Shown here: positions 10,659 to 18,825 of the stretch, piece after piece | Layout: each line of letters starts with the position of its first letter | Position numbering within the stretch: the first letter of the stretch is position 1 | Assembly: GCA_963743035.1 (NCBI GenBank) | Contig: CAVUOB010000004.1 | Span: 310,001-374,000 of the forward strand | DNA length: 64,000 nucleotides | Direction of reading: 5' to 3' | Source of the DNA: PALSA-911 sp963743035 | Lineage (GTDB): Bacteria > Pseudomonadota > Alphaproteobacteria > Acetobacterales > Acetobacteraceae | Notes under the pieces: generated by a model | Seen by the model: only the letters and a program-made list of their open reading frames with translations | Database searches by the model: none | Told to the model about the DNA's origin: nothing | Position numbers and translations under genes: made by a program

Positions 10659-11291
10659 TTACCGGCCGGTTGGCTTCCTTCGCCGGCGGGCCCAGGCCAG
10701 GGCGGCAAGACCGACGCCGAGCACGCCGAGGGATGCCGGTTCGGGGATCACGCCGTCCGCGAGAACGATATCGGTCGTATTCACGAAGCCGAGGTCGGCG
10801 GGATCGATCAATCGAAGCCCGATCGCCCCACCGTCGGGGCCGGGCGCGACATTTCCGGTGAACTCGGGCCGGGGAGCGTACATCCTGGCCGGATTGGCGA
10901 AGTTCACCGCATCGGCATTGGCGGGGGTATAGGCGGTCACCGCGCAGCAACGGGAATCGTCGGGCGGAGGCGCCGGCTCCTCGGCGGGCAGCGACGCGAC
11001 CTGAGGCAACAGGAATGAGGGCAACAGGAGCGGGGGATTGGGGTAGCGATGGCCGGGCGCGGATGCGGCGAAGCCATCGCTCAGCGCACCGAGGCCGCCG
11101 GGCAGCGGGGCGCCGTCGCAGGTCCAGCAATCCGCGTCGCCGAAGGCCCCCGCCCAGGGCGTGGCGGCATTGGCATGAGGGCCAGGCGGTTCATAATTCG
11201 TCACGCCCAATTGTTCGGCGCGCGCCGCCCCGACGGTTGCGCACGTCCACCAGACGAGGCCGACCGCAAGCAGGAAAGTCGCGCGAAGCAT
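10659..11291 (-). CDS. PEP-CTERM sorting domain protein
   Basis: This is an exported protein of about 210 residues. The chosen ATG gives a clear signal peptide (MLRATFLLAVGLVWWTCA, cleavage near AARA); an in-frame upstream extension exists but would bury it. The C-terminus is a textbook PEP-CTERM tail: VIPEPASLGVLG, a hydrophobic helix, then WARRRR. The middle is proline-rich with scattered cysteines and no recognised domain. PEP-CTERM proteins are handled by an exosortase and go to the envelope or exopolysaccharide matrix; no exosortase gene is in the window. The gene stands alone, 100 bp upstream of the RuBisCO-like gene on the same strand. Confidence 0.8.
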   Translation of the reverse strand: MLRATFLLAVGLVWWTCATVGAARAEQLGVTNYEPPGPHANAATPWAGAFGDADCWTCDGAPLPGGLGALSDGFAASAPGHRYPNPPLLLPSFLLPQVASLPAEEPAPPPDDSRCCAVTAYTPANADAVNFANPARMYAPRPEFTGNVAPGPDGGAIGLRLIDPADLGFVNTTDIVLADGVIPEPASLGVLGVGLAALAWARRRRKPTGR

Positions 11292-11464
11292 GGTATCTTT
11301 AGCCCTAAGAAGTTGATTCTCTAGGAAAGTCAGTTGATGCGTAAAAGGCATAAGCGGCGAGTCCAATGGGGTCAATGCACAGTTTCGCGCGCACATGTTC
11401 AGAGCACAACCGAAAGGTGCAAATATATGCGGAATTTGACCATTACATTTCGTTATGGTGAGTG

Positions 11465-12163
11465 ATGAGCCAGTATAATTCAACCATTGGGCGACTAACC
11501 TTGGCCGAGGAGGTCATCCTGTTGATGCTGAATGACGCCACGGGCCATTTTCACGAATTGCCGCCGGGCGGGCTTGGCGTGGCCCTGGGCGGGGCCGTGC
11601 TCATGGACCTGGCACTGGCCGGGAGGATCGATTCCGACCTGCGGCGGCTGTTCGCGGTATCCGCGGAACCGACCGGCGATGGCGTGCTGGACGACGTGCT
11701 GGCGGAGATCGCCACCGGCGGCGAAGGCGGCAGTCAGGACGTGGCCAGCCGGGATTGGGGCACCGCCCTGTGGGTGGAGGAGCTGGCAAGGCGCGGCGAT
11801 GATTTCCGCGCCCGCCTGCTGGAGCGGCTGGTGGCGCGCGGCGTGCTGCAAATAGCGGATCGGCGGGTGCTGTGGGTATTCGGCAGCCGCTTCTACCCGC
11901 CGGCCACGGGGATCGAGGGCGCGGAGGTCCGCACGCGCCTGCGCTCGGCGCTGTTCGGCGAGGAAATCCCCGAAGCCCGCGACACGCTGCTGATCGGGCT
12001 CACCAACGCCACCGGCATCATGGCCTTCGTGCTGACCGCCGATGAGTTGGAGGCCGCCCGCGCGCGGATCGCCCAGGTGACCGCGCTCGAGGAGATCAAC
12101 CGCTCGGTGACGCGGGCGGTATACGAGGTGCAGATGGCGATGATGGGCGGCTTCCGCATGTAG
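11465..12163 (+). CDS. GPP34 (GOLPH3/Vps74-like) family protein
   Basis: This 232-residue protein matches the pattern of the GPP34 family: LTLAEEVILLMLND at the N-terminus, LGVALGGAVLMDLALAGRI, a central helix-rich part, and a C-terminal NATGIMAFVL..EEINRSVTRAVYEV segment. Eukaryotic members bind phosphatidylinositol-4-phosphate at Golgi membranes; bacterial members are of unknown function and are probably membrane-associated. A GTG three bases upstream is an alternative start. It is divergent from the PEP-CTERM gene across a relatively A/T-rich 170 bp spacer that probably holds both promoters. It is unusual in a proteobacterium, as the family is best known from actinobacteria. Confidence 0.75.
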   Translation: MSQYNSTIGRLTLAEEVILLMLNDATGHFHELPPGGLGVALGGAVLMDLALAGRIDSDLRRLFAVSAEPTGDGVLDDVLAEIATGGEGGSQDVASRDWGTALWVEELARRGDDFRARLLERLVARGVLQIADRRVLWVFGSRFYPPATGIEGAEVRTRLRSALFGEEIPEARDTLLIGLTNATGIMAFVLTADELEAARARIAQVTALEEINRSVTRAVYEVQMAMMGGFRM

Positions 12164-12358
12164 GCGCAGCAGCCTCCCTGGCGTTCGTGCCAAATCGGCA
12201 AAAAGTTCAACCAATACAATACGTTGCAGCACGTTTTGGCGCGCACGGCCGCGTACTCGCCAAGAATTCACTTGAATATCCCATTGTGCACTGCAACATG
12301 AACTGGCGAAACGATCCGACCCAGGGGGGAATGTCCGCTTCAGGATTGGGAGTTTTCC

Positions 12359-13099
12359 ATGTGGGCCTATACCGACGAGGAAATCGACTACCTGTCCACC
12401 GCCCGGCGGCCACCATCCGGCGGAACATTAACGGACCTGGCGGGCAAACCCTCCCCGGGCTACGCCGCCGCCCTGTTGCCGCGGTTCCGCGCCGGACAGG
12501 TGCGAACAAGACTGGCGCCGCTTCTGCCGCAATGGCTGCGCGCCTGGTGGCAGCGCCAGGCCGACATGCTGGAACTGCGCCGGCTGGATGAGCGGAGCCT
12601 GACGGATCTCGCCATCAACCGCGGCGATTTTCCGGCCATCATCGCCGGCACCTATGTCCGTGGCGGCGAGCCGGCCCGAACCACCACCGCGACCGGCACG
12701 CCACGGGGCGATCTCGCCTCGCGCACCCTGGCAATGCCGGCCGACGCCAACCCGTCCGGTGCGATCTTCGGCGGATGGGTCATGGCGCTGATGGACAGCG
12801 CCGGGGCGATGACCGCGACCCGGATCGCGGACGGGCGCGTCGTGACCGTATCGGTCTCGAACATCACCTTCCTGCAGCCGCTACGGGTCGGCAATTCCGT
12901 CTGCTGCTACGCCGATCCGGTCCGCTCCGGGAACACCTCGCTGACGCTGAACGTCGAGGTGTGGGTGCTGCGCGAGGGCCGCGGCGAGCGGCTGCGGGTC
13001 ACCCACGCCGAATTCACCTTCGTTGCCGTCGACGACGCGGGCAAGCCGCGAAAACTGCCGCGTGGGCGCAACCAAGACGCCTTGCCCGCGCCAGCCTGA
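12359..13099 (+). CDS. DUF1127 domain fused to YciA-type acyl-CoA thioesterase
   Basis: The N-terminal ~100 residues end in a DUF1127/YjiS motif (WWQRQADMLELRRLDERSLT then DLAINRGDFP). After a short Thr/Ala-rich linker come about 130 residues of a hotdog thioesterase close to E. coli YciA: TPRGDLASRTLAMPADANP, GAIFGGWVMALMD, VTVSVSNITFLQPLRVG, CCYADPVRSGNTS. The thioesterase would hydrolyse short or medium acyl-CoAs. DUF1127 proteins are normally tiny free-standing proteins, so the fusion is odd. A nearby ATG at 12654 in another frame could be the true thioesterase start if one base is missing. A GGAG precedes the chosen start. Confidence 0.75.
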   Translation: MWAYTDEEIDYLSTARRPPSGGTLTDLAGKPSPGYAAALLPRFRAGQVRTRLAPLLPQWLRAWWQRQADMLELRRLDERSLTDLAINRGDFPAIIAGTYVRGGEPARTTTATGTPRGDLASRTLAMPADANPSGAIFGGWVMALMDSAGAMTATRIADGRVVTVSVSNITFLQPLRVGNSVCCYADPVRSGNTSLTLNVEVWVLREGRGERLRVTHAEFTFVAVDDAGKPRKLPRGRNQDALPAPA

Positions 13100-13139
13100 G
13101 TACGATCCGAAACCAACCCGTCAGCCAAGAGGTTCCGAC

Positions 13140-13400
13140 ATGCAGCCGAACCTGTTTGCCGATCTGATCGAACTCCATAACCACCTCGCGGTGCTGGAGC
13201 ACCGGGTGGCCCAGGAAAGAGACCCCCTGCTGCGCGCGGCGCGCGAGGACCAGATGGTCGCGGTCCTCGCCCTGATCGACCTGGTGCGCGCCAAGATGCG
13301 GCCGGCGTCGGCCACGCCAGGCACGGCCATGGAATTCAGCCTTTCAGTTCGGGGAAATCCTCCTCGCGGAATTCGCCGGCCGCGCGCTTCCCCTCCGTGA
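13140..13400 (+). CDS. Small hypothetical protein, Leu/Glu-rich
   Basis: This is an 86-residue reading frame with a good ribosome-binding sequence (aagagg, 8 bp before ATG), lying 40 bp after the thioesterase gene. The first ~55 residues form amphipathic helices (ADLIELHNHLAVLEHRV, DQMVAVLALIDLVRAKM) and look real. The last ~20 residues are basic, Pro-rich and overlap the end of the convergent acyl-CoA ligase gene by 65 bp. No family was recognised. The frame may be slightly extended by an indel at its 3' end. Confidence 0.45.
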   Translation: MQPNLFADLIELHNHLAVLEHRVAQERDPLLRAAREDQMVAVLALIDLVRAKMRPASATPGTAMEFSLSVRGNPPRGIRRPRASPP

Positions 13401-15024
13401 ACAGCGCCTGTTCGGTCTGGCGCAGCTCGACCCGGCGGATCTTGCCCGAGATCGTCTTCGGCAGCTCGGCAAACTCGATCCGCCTGACCCGGCGGAACGG
13501 CGCGACGTTGGTCTTCAGATGCTGGAAGATCGACAGCGCCGTGGCACGGTCCGCGGGGAAGCCCTGCGCCAGCGTCACATAGGCCTTCGGCACCGCGAGC
13601 CGCGTGGGATCGGGCGCCGGCACCACCGCGGCCTCGGCCACCGCCTGGTGCTCGATCAGCACGCTCTCCAGCTCGAACGGGCTGATGCGGTAATCGGATG
13701 CCTTGAATACATCGTCGGCGCGGCCGACATAGGTCAGGTAGCCGTCCGCGTCGCGCGAAGCCACGTCCCCGGTGCGATAGGCCGATCCGGACAGCACCGT
13801 GGTGGTGCCGTCATCGTTCTGGTATCCCATCATCAACCCGGTCGGACGCGGCTGCAGCGAGATGGACACCTCGCCCTCGCTCGCCTCGTTGCCGTCGGGG
13901 TCCAGCAGATGCATGTCGTAGCCTGGCATCGCCAGGCCCATGGAACCGTATTTCACCGGCAGGCCCGGGGGGTTGCCGATCTGCACGGTGGTTTCGGTCT
14001 GTCCGTAACCATCCCGCGTGACCAGGCCCCAGGCGGCCTGGACCTGCTCGATCACTTCCGGGTTCAGCGGCTCCCCGGCCGAGCAGACCTCCCGCAGGCT
14101 GGTCTTCCAGGAGGCCAGATCCTCCTGCACGAACATCCGCCACACCGTCGGCGGCGCGCAGATCGTCGTCACCTTGTTGGCCACGATGGCGTCCAGCAAC
14201 GGTTTCGCCTGAAAGCGCCCGAGATTGGCGATGAACACCGTCGCCCCGGCGATCCAGGGCGCGAAGACGCAGCTATAGGCATGCTTCGCCCAGCCCGGCG
14301 AGGAGATGTTCAGATGCACGTCGCCCGGCAGCAGGCCGAGCCAATACGCCGTGGTCATGTGGCCGACGGGATAGCTGACATGGCTGTGCAGCACGAGCTT
14401 CGGCTTCGCCGTGGTGCCGGAGGTAAAGTACAGCAGCATCGGGTCCGCCGCCCGGGTCACCCCATCCGGCGTGAAAGCCGCCGGCGCGGACAGCAGCGCA
14501 TCGTAGCCATGCCATCCCGCCACCGCCGCGCCGACGGCGATGCGCGTGACCGACGGATCGAGGGTGGCGAATTTCGGCGTGTCTTCCGACGCCGCGATCA
14601 CGTGCCGCACGCGCCCGCGGGCGATGCGTTCCGCGAGATCGCCGGCGGTCAGCAGCGTCGCGGTGGGGCTGACCACGGCGCCGAGCTTCATCGCCGCCAG
14701 CATCGTCTCCCACAGCGCCGCCACGTTGCCGAGCATCAGCAGCACGCGGTCCCCGCGCTTCACGCCGAGGGCGCGCAAGCCGTTGGCCACGCGGTTGGAG
14801 CGCTCGGCCAGTTCGGCGAAGGTCAGGCTGGCCGCGCCCTCGCCCACGATGGTCAGGGCCGGGCGATCGGCGCTCTCGCCGCGGGCCAGTTCCGCGTCGA
14901 ACCAGTCCAGCGCGAAATTGAAATTCTCCAGCTCCGGCCAGCGAAACCCCGCGCTGGCGGCACCATGGTCGGAACGGTGCGCGATCAGGAAATCGCGCGC
15001 CGCCTTGAACGCTTCTGTACCCAT
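13336..15024 (-). CDS. AMP-binding acyl-CoA synthetase (medium-chain/ACSM-like)
   Basis: This is a 562-residue ANL-superfamily enzyme that activates a carboxylic acid to its CoA thioester through an acyl-adenylate. The phosphate-binding motif is FTSGTTAKPK, followed by the A5 motif DGYGQTETT, the TGD motif (AYRTGDVASRDADGYL), GRADDVFKASDYRISPFE and a C-terminal catalytic lysine in PKTISGKIRR. The start was chosen because it follows a purine-rich site (gggggcggaa) and gives the usual family length. It is the last gene of a minus-strand unit with mmsB 26 bp upstream. The acid is not determined; the neighbour suggests branched-chain or short acyl metabolism. Confidence 0.85.
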   Translation of the reverse strand: MGTEAFKAARDFLIAHRSDHGAASAGFRWPELENFNFALDWFDAELARGESADRPALTIVGEGAASLTFAELAERSNRVANGLRALGVKRGDRVLLMLGNVAALWETMLAAMKLGAVVSPTATLLTAGDLAERIARGRVRHVIAASEDTPKFATLDPSVTRIAVGAAVAGWHGYDALLSAPAAFTPDGVTRAADPMLLYFTSGTTAKPKLVLHSHVSYPVGHMTTAYWLGLLPGDVHLNISSPGWAKHAYSCVFAPWIAGATVFIANLGRFQAKPLLDAIVANKVTTICAPPTVWRMFVQEDLASWKTSLREVCSAGEPLNPEVIEQVQAAWGLVTRDGYGQTETTVQIGNPPGLPVKYGSMGLAMPGYDMHLLDPDGNEASEGEVSISLQPRPTGLMMGYQNDDGTTTVLSGSAYRTGDVASRDADGYLTYVGRADDVFKASDYRISPFELESVLIEHQAVAEAAVVPAPDPTRLAVPKAYVTLAQGFPADRATALSIFQHLKTNVAPFRRVRRIEFAELPKTISGKIRRVELRQTEQALFTEGKRAAGEFREEDFPELKG

Positions 15025-15050
15025 TTCCGCCCCCCCGTTGATGGACGCGC

Positions 15051-15971
15051 TTATTTCTTGAAGTCGTTGCGGTCCTGTTCGCCGAGCCACATATAGACGT
15101 AGGAGAAATCCCGCCCGCCTTCGTCTTCGTCGCACATCTTCTGGTAGAACGATGCCGCCAGCGCCCCCAGCGGCGTCGGCACATTGGCCGCCTCGGCGGC
15201 CGCCTGGGACAGCTGCATATCCTTCGCCATCAGCGCCGCCATGAATCCCGGCGCAAAATCGCGGTTGGACGGCGCGGTCGGCACCACGCCCGGCGCCGGG
15301 CAATAGCTGGTCAGCGCCCAGGACTGGCCGGTGGATGGCGCGCAGATCTCGTGCAGCTTGGCCGCCGGCAGGCCCAGGCGCTCGGCCAGGATCAGCGCCT
15401 CCGACAGCCCGACCATGTTGATGCCCAGCATCATGTTGTTGCAGATCTTCGCCACCTGCCCCATCCCCGGCCCGCCGGCCAGCACGATGGTCTTGCCCAT
15501 GCCCGCCAGCACCGGTTTGGCCCTGGCGAAAGCTTCCTCGCTGCCGCCGACCATGAAGGTCAGCGTGCCGTTGATCGCCCCGCCGGTGCCACCGGACACC
15601 GGCGCGTCGAGCATGTCGAACCCCGCCGCCTGCGCCGCCTCGCAGACCGCATGGGAGCTGGCAACGTCGATCGTGGAGCAGTCGATCAGCAGCGGCTTCG
15701 CCCCGCCTGCCTTGCTCAGCACGTCGATCAAGCCGCCCTGATGCAGCCAGACGTCGCGCACCTGCGGGCCGGCCGGCAGCATGGTGATGACCACCTCCGC
15801 GCCCGCCAGCGCCTCCGCGGCCGAGGCCGCCTTGCGCCCGCCAGCGAGGGCGAAGGCCTCCAGCGCCACGGGACCGAGATCGAAGCCGGTCACTTTATGG
15901 CCGGCCTTGATCAGATTGGCGGCCATCGGCCCACCCATGTTGCCGAGGCCGATGAAGGCGATAGAGCTCAT
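15051..15971 (-). CDS. mmsB: 3-hydroxyisobutyrate dehydrogenase
   Basis: This 306-residue NAD-dependent beta-hydroxyacid dehydrogenase belongs to the valine-degradation type. The N-terminus has the Rossmann and signature sequence IAFIGLGNMGGPMAANL. The substrate-binding segment DAPVSGGTGGA and the catalytic lysine segment GQVAKICNNMMLGINM are intact, and the tail (KDMQLSQAAAEAANVPTPLG) is typical. It would oxidise 3-hydroxyisobutyrate to methylmalonate semialdehyde in the cytoplasm. It lies between DUF3237 (21 bp) and the acyl-CoA ligase (26 bp) in one operon. Confidence 0.9.
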   Translation of the reverse strand: MSSIAFIGLGNMGGPMAANLIKAGHKVTGFDLGPVALEAFALAGGRKAASAAEALAGAEVVITMLPAGPQVRDVWLHQGGLIDVLSKAGGAKPLLIDCSTIDVASSHAVCEAAQAAGFDMLDAPVSGGTGGAINGTLTFMVGGSEEAFARAKPVLAGMGKTIVLAGGPGMGQVAKICNNMMLGINMVGLSEALILAERLGLPAAKLHEICAPSTGQSWALTSYCPAPGVVPTAPSNRDFAPGFMAALMAKDMQLSQAAAEAANVPTPLGALAASFYQKMCDEDEGGRDFSYVYMWLGEQDRNDFKK

Positions 15972-15992
15972 GCGTATGTTTCCTGACAGCGC

Positions 15993-16451
15993 TCAGAGAA
16001 GTTCAAAGATTTCGTATTCCGGCCCGGCGGCGGTGCGACTGCCGGTGCCGATGCCGAAGGTCCGGTTCAGCCAGCCATATTTCTCCGAGGCGGTTTCGAA
16101 CAGGATCGTCGTGCGGAAATAATAGAGCGCGGGATCCACCTTCTCCCCAGCCGCCACCTTGGCCATCACGTCGGCCGGGCCATGCCGCAGGCCGCGATAG
16201 GTCAGGCCGATCAGCGCCCCATCATCGGTCTTCAGCACCAGGCGCACATCCAGCGTCATCGCGCCGTCCGGCCGCACGATGATCCAGTCGGCGCCGCCTT
16301 CCATCACCGTCCCGTTCAGCCGCTCCCCGCTGAAAGTGCCGCCAGCGACGAGACCCACGCGCCGGTCCCCGCCCGGCGCCGGCCCGATCGCCTGCATCGC
16401 GCTCACCTGCAGCTTCAGCGACATGAGTGGCCTGGTCCTGATCTCGACCAT
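15993..16451 (-). CDS. DUF3237 domain protein
   Basis: This 152-residue cytoplasmic protein fits DUF3237, with a lipocalin-like beta-barrel pattern: VGLVAGGTFSGERLNGTV, GGADWIIVRPDGAMTLDVRLVLKTDDG, YYFRTTILFETASEKYGWLN. The start was placed at the ATG 8 bp after GGAGG; upstream in-frame ATGs give an unconserved extension. Function is unknown. Being the first gene of the DUF3237-mmsB-acyl-CoA ligase unit suggests a role in the same acyl or hydroxyacid catabolism. Confidence 0.8.
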   Translation of the reverse strand: MVEIRTRPLMSLKLQVSAMQAIGPAPGGDRRVGLVAGGTFSGERLNGTVMEGGADWIIVRPDGAMTLDVRLVLKTDDGALIGLTYRGLRHGPADVMAKVAAGEKVDPALYYFRTTILFETASEKYGWLNRTFGIGTGSRTAAGPEYEIFELL

Positions 16452-16579
16452 TCCTGTTTTCCTCCCGGACATTTGCGAACCGGGCGCGATCAGACCCGAT
16501 CCCGGCGTTTCGGACAAGGTTGGCGTCCCCACGCCAGCGGTTCTATCGTTCCGGCCGTCCCAAAAAACGGAGCAGACTC

Positions 16580-17734
16580 ATGTCCAGCGTCCATGCCTTG
16601 CCCGCCGACCTGTCTCCCCCCTTCCCGCTGCCGCTCAGCGACCTGAAAAGCCTCGGCTTCGCCACCAGGCCGATCGAGCACCTGGATGCGCTGATCCGCG
16701 GCCATATCCAGGAAGGCCGCTATCCCGGCGCGCAGATCGCGCTGGCCCGGCATGGCCAGCTGGCGCTGGTGCGCAGCTATGGCGATGCCCGCGTCGAGGG
16801 CGGCGCGCGGCCGGCCAGCGACGACAGCCTGTGGCTGCTGTTCTCGCAGACCAAGATGCTGTGCATGGCCGGGGTCTGGGCGCTGGTGGAGGAAGGCAAG
16901 CTGTCGTTCAACGACAAGGTGGCCGATCACCTGCCGGAGTTCGCCGCGCGCAGCAAGGCCGACATCACCCTTCACCAGGTCGCCACGCACCAGGCCGGTT
17001 TCCCCAGCAGCCACCTGACCCACGCGGCATGGCTGGACCACGACAAGATGCGCGCGGAGGTCTGCGATTTCTCGTTGGAATGGGCGCCGGGAACCCGGAT
17101 GGCCTATCATGGCCGTAGCGCGCACCCGACTTTGGCCATGGTGATGGAAGCCGTCACCGGTCAGGATTTCCGCGACATCATCCGTAACAGGGTGCTGGCG
17201 CCGCTCGGCATCGCCGATGATTTGTTCGTCGGCGTGCCCGCGCATCTGCATGATCGTTGCGCCGACATGTACTACACGCCCGGCAGCGAGATGCCGTACG
17301 ACAACAGCGCAGCACTGCGCCTGGCCGGCCTGCCGCATGGCGGCGGCTTCGGCACCGCGCGCGGCATGGCGGCGTTCTACCAGATGATGCTCGGCAAGGG
17401 ACGGCTGGGCGAGGCGCGGATCTTCTCCCCGCGCCTGATCGAATACGTCACCCGCAACCAGACCGGCGAACTGCCGGACGCGACGATGGCCGGCATTCCC
17501 ATGCATCGCGGCCTCGGCCCGCATATGCGCGGCCTGTCGGACCGGATCCGCGGCCTCGGCAGCAACGCCCACCCCGACACCTTCGGCCATGGTGGCGCCG
17601 GGACATCGTATTCCTGGGCCGATCCGGCGAGCGGGGTGTCGTTCACCTACCTCACCAACAAGGTGGTTCCCGATCCCTGGCACAGCGCGCGGCTGGACCG
17701 GGTCAGCAATCTGATCCACGCCGCGATCGACTGA
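16580..17734 (+). CDS. Serine hydrolase, beta-lactamase/esterase (class C-like) family
   Basis: This 384-residue protein has the penicillin-binding-protein-like serine hydrolase fold. Motif 1 is SQTK (catalytic Ser and Lys), motif 2 appears as YHGRS and motif 3 as HGGAGTS. No signal peptide is apparent, which favours a cytoplasmic esterase or lactonase over a secreted beta-lactamase. The ATG follows GGAG by about 8 bp. It is divergent from the DUF3237 gene and convergent with speE, from which it is separated by a palindromic repeat. Confidence 0.8.
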   Translation: MSSVHALPADLSPPFPLPLSDLKSLGFATRPIEHLDALIRGHIQEGRYPGAQIALARHGQLALVRSYGDARVEGGARPASDDSLWLLFSQTKMLCMAGVWALVEEGKLSFNDKVADHLPEFAARSKADITLHQVATHQAGFPSSHLTHAAWLDHDKMRAEVCDFSLEWAPGTRMAYHGRSAHPTLAMVMEAVTGQDFRDIIRNRVLAPLGIADDLFVGVPAHLHDRCADMYYTPGSEMPYDNSAALRLAGLPHGGGFGTARGMAAFYQMMLGKGRLGEARIFSPRLIEYVTRNQTGELPDATMAGIPMHRGLGPHMRGLSDRIRGLGSNAHPDTFGHGGAGTSYSWADPASGVSFTYLTNKVVPDPWHSARLDRVSNLIHAAID

Positions 17735-17748
17735 GGTCCATATTGCTT

Positions 17749-17838
17749 CCTCTCCCCTCGCTTGGGGGAGAGGGTAGGGTGAAGGGGAACTGGCAGCGCC
17801 CCCTCACCCCCCCTCTCCCCCGAAGCGGGGGAGAGGGG
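17749..17838. repeat. REP-like doublet of GC-rich hairpins
   Basis: Two hairpins of the type CCTCTCCCC...GGGGAGAGG lie in inverted orientation (about 17749-17773 and 17811-17837), joined by a spacer that is itself partly complementary (GGGTGAAGGGG against CCCCTCACCC). They fill the gap between the convergent serine hydrolase and speE genes. The arrangement resembles dispersed intergenic REP/BIME-type repeats and may also act as a bidirectional transcription stop. Confidence 0.7.
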
Positions 17839-17864
17839 GAAGTGGGGGTGCGTGGGTTCCTCGC

Positions 17865-18734
17865 CTACGCCTTCGGCAGATGTTCGCTGATATACGGCGG
17901 CAGGTTGAAGGCGCCGGCGTGGATTTCCGGGGTCCAGTAGCGCGTGGTGCCCAGAATGCCCGCCGCTTCGGCCCGGCTGTGGATCTCCTCCGCCGGCACG
18001 CGGGTGAGCGTGGCGTCTTTTGCCGACCAGCCGAGGGTCATGAAGCCGCCGACATAGGTCGGCACCGCGGCGACATAGGCGGTCACGTGCGGGAAGAACT
18101 TGGCGCGGCGAAGCGAGGTGTCGCGCAGTTCGTCCGCCTGCATCGCCGGCACGCCGCACTGGTTCACCACCAGGCCGCGCGGCGACAGGATGCGGGCGCA
18201 ATTGGCGTAGAACTCGTCGGTGAACAGCACCTCGCCGACGCCGATCGGATCGGTGCTGTCGACGATGATGACATCGAAGCTGCCATCCGCGGCGCGCTTC
18301 ACGTAGTCGATGCCGTCGCCGACGATGACCTCGGCGCGCGGGTCGTTCCAGGCGTCGCCGGCGATGGCGGGCAGGAACTCCTTGCACAGCCGGATCACCT
18401 CGCCGTCGATCTCCACCATCACCGCGCGCTTGACGCCGCGATGGGCGAGCACGCGACGCAGCACGCCGCCGTCGCCGGCGCCGATGATCAGCACCGTCTC
18501 CGCCGTGCCGTGGGCCAGCAGCGGCACATGGGTCAGCATCTCCTGATAGACGAATTCGTCGCCCTCGGTGATCTGGATGACCCCGTCCAGCACCATCACC
18601 CGGCCATGCGAGAAACTCTCGAAGAGGACGATGTCCTGAAACTCGCTCTGCACCCGCGCCAGCTCGCGCTTCACCAGGAAGCGCTGGCCCCAGTCGGGGT
18701 AAAGCGATTCGTTGATCCAGCTATCGGTCGTCAT
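17865..18734 (-). CDS. speE: Spermidine synthase (polyamine aminopropyltransferase)
   Basis: This 289-residue enzyme transfers the aminopropyl group of decarboxylated SAM to putrescine, giving spermidine and methylthioadenosine. The family pattern is clear: an N-terminal beta-strand domain (FQDIVLFESFSHGRVMVLDG), QITEGDEFVYQEMLTHVPL, the SAM-binding loop IIGAGDGGVLRRVL, EIDGEV, DGIDYV and the catalytic segment DVIIVDSTDPIGVGE. It lies downstream of speD on the same strand with an intrinsic-terminator-like hairpin between them. Its methylthioadenosine by-product is the likely source for the RuBisCO-like/cupin pair. Confidence 0.95.
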   Translation of the reverse strand: MTTDSWINESLYPDWGQRFLVKRELARVQSEFQDIVLFESFSHGRVMVLDGVIQITEGDEFVYQEMLTHVPLLAHGTAETVLIIGAGDGGVLRRVLAHRGVKRAVMVEIDGEVIRLCKEFLPAIAGDAWNDPRAEVIVGDGIDYVKRAADGSFDVIIVDSTDPIGVGEVLFTDEFYANCARILSPRGLVVNQCGVPAMQADELRDTSLRRAKFFPHVTAYVAAVPTYVGGFMTLGWSAKDATLTRVPAEEIHSRAEAAGILGTTRYWTPEIHAGAFNLPPYISEHLPKA

Positions 18735-18773
18735 CGTCGGGGTCCTCTTATCTCGCGGCCGGCACGCGAAAAA

Positions 18774-18803
18774 ACACGGCCCGGGCTATTTGCCCGGGCC
18801 GTG
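18774..18803 (-). terminator. Rho-independent terminator after speD
   Basis: A 13-bp perfect inverted repeat (ACACGGCCCGGGC / GCCCGGGCCGTGT) with a 5-nt loop is followed, on the minus strand, by a run of six T. It lies between the speD stop and the speE start, so speE is reached by readthrough or has its own promoter. Confidence 0.8.
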
Positions 18804-18825
18804 TAATACGCGATGGCCGGAAGTG

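Noticed and set aside
12164..12358. Possible RNA gene in the gap between GPP34 and the thioesterase fusion
   Set aside because: No tRNA arm pattern or conserved RNA fold was recognised.
16580..17734. Antibiotic-resistance beta-lactamase
   Set aside because: No signal peptide and motif 2 is atypical, so a metabolic esterase-like hydrolase is more likely.
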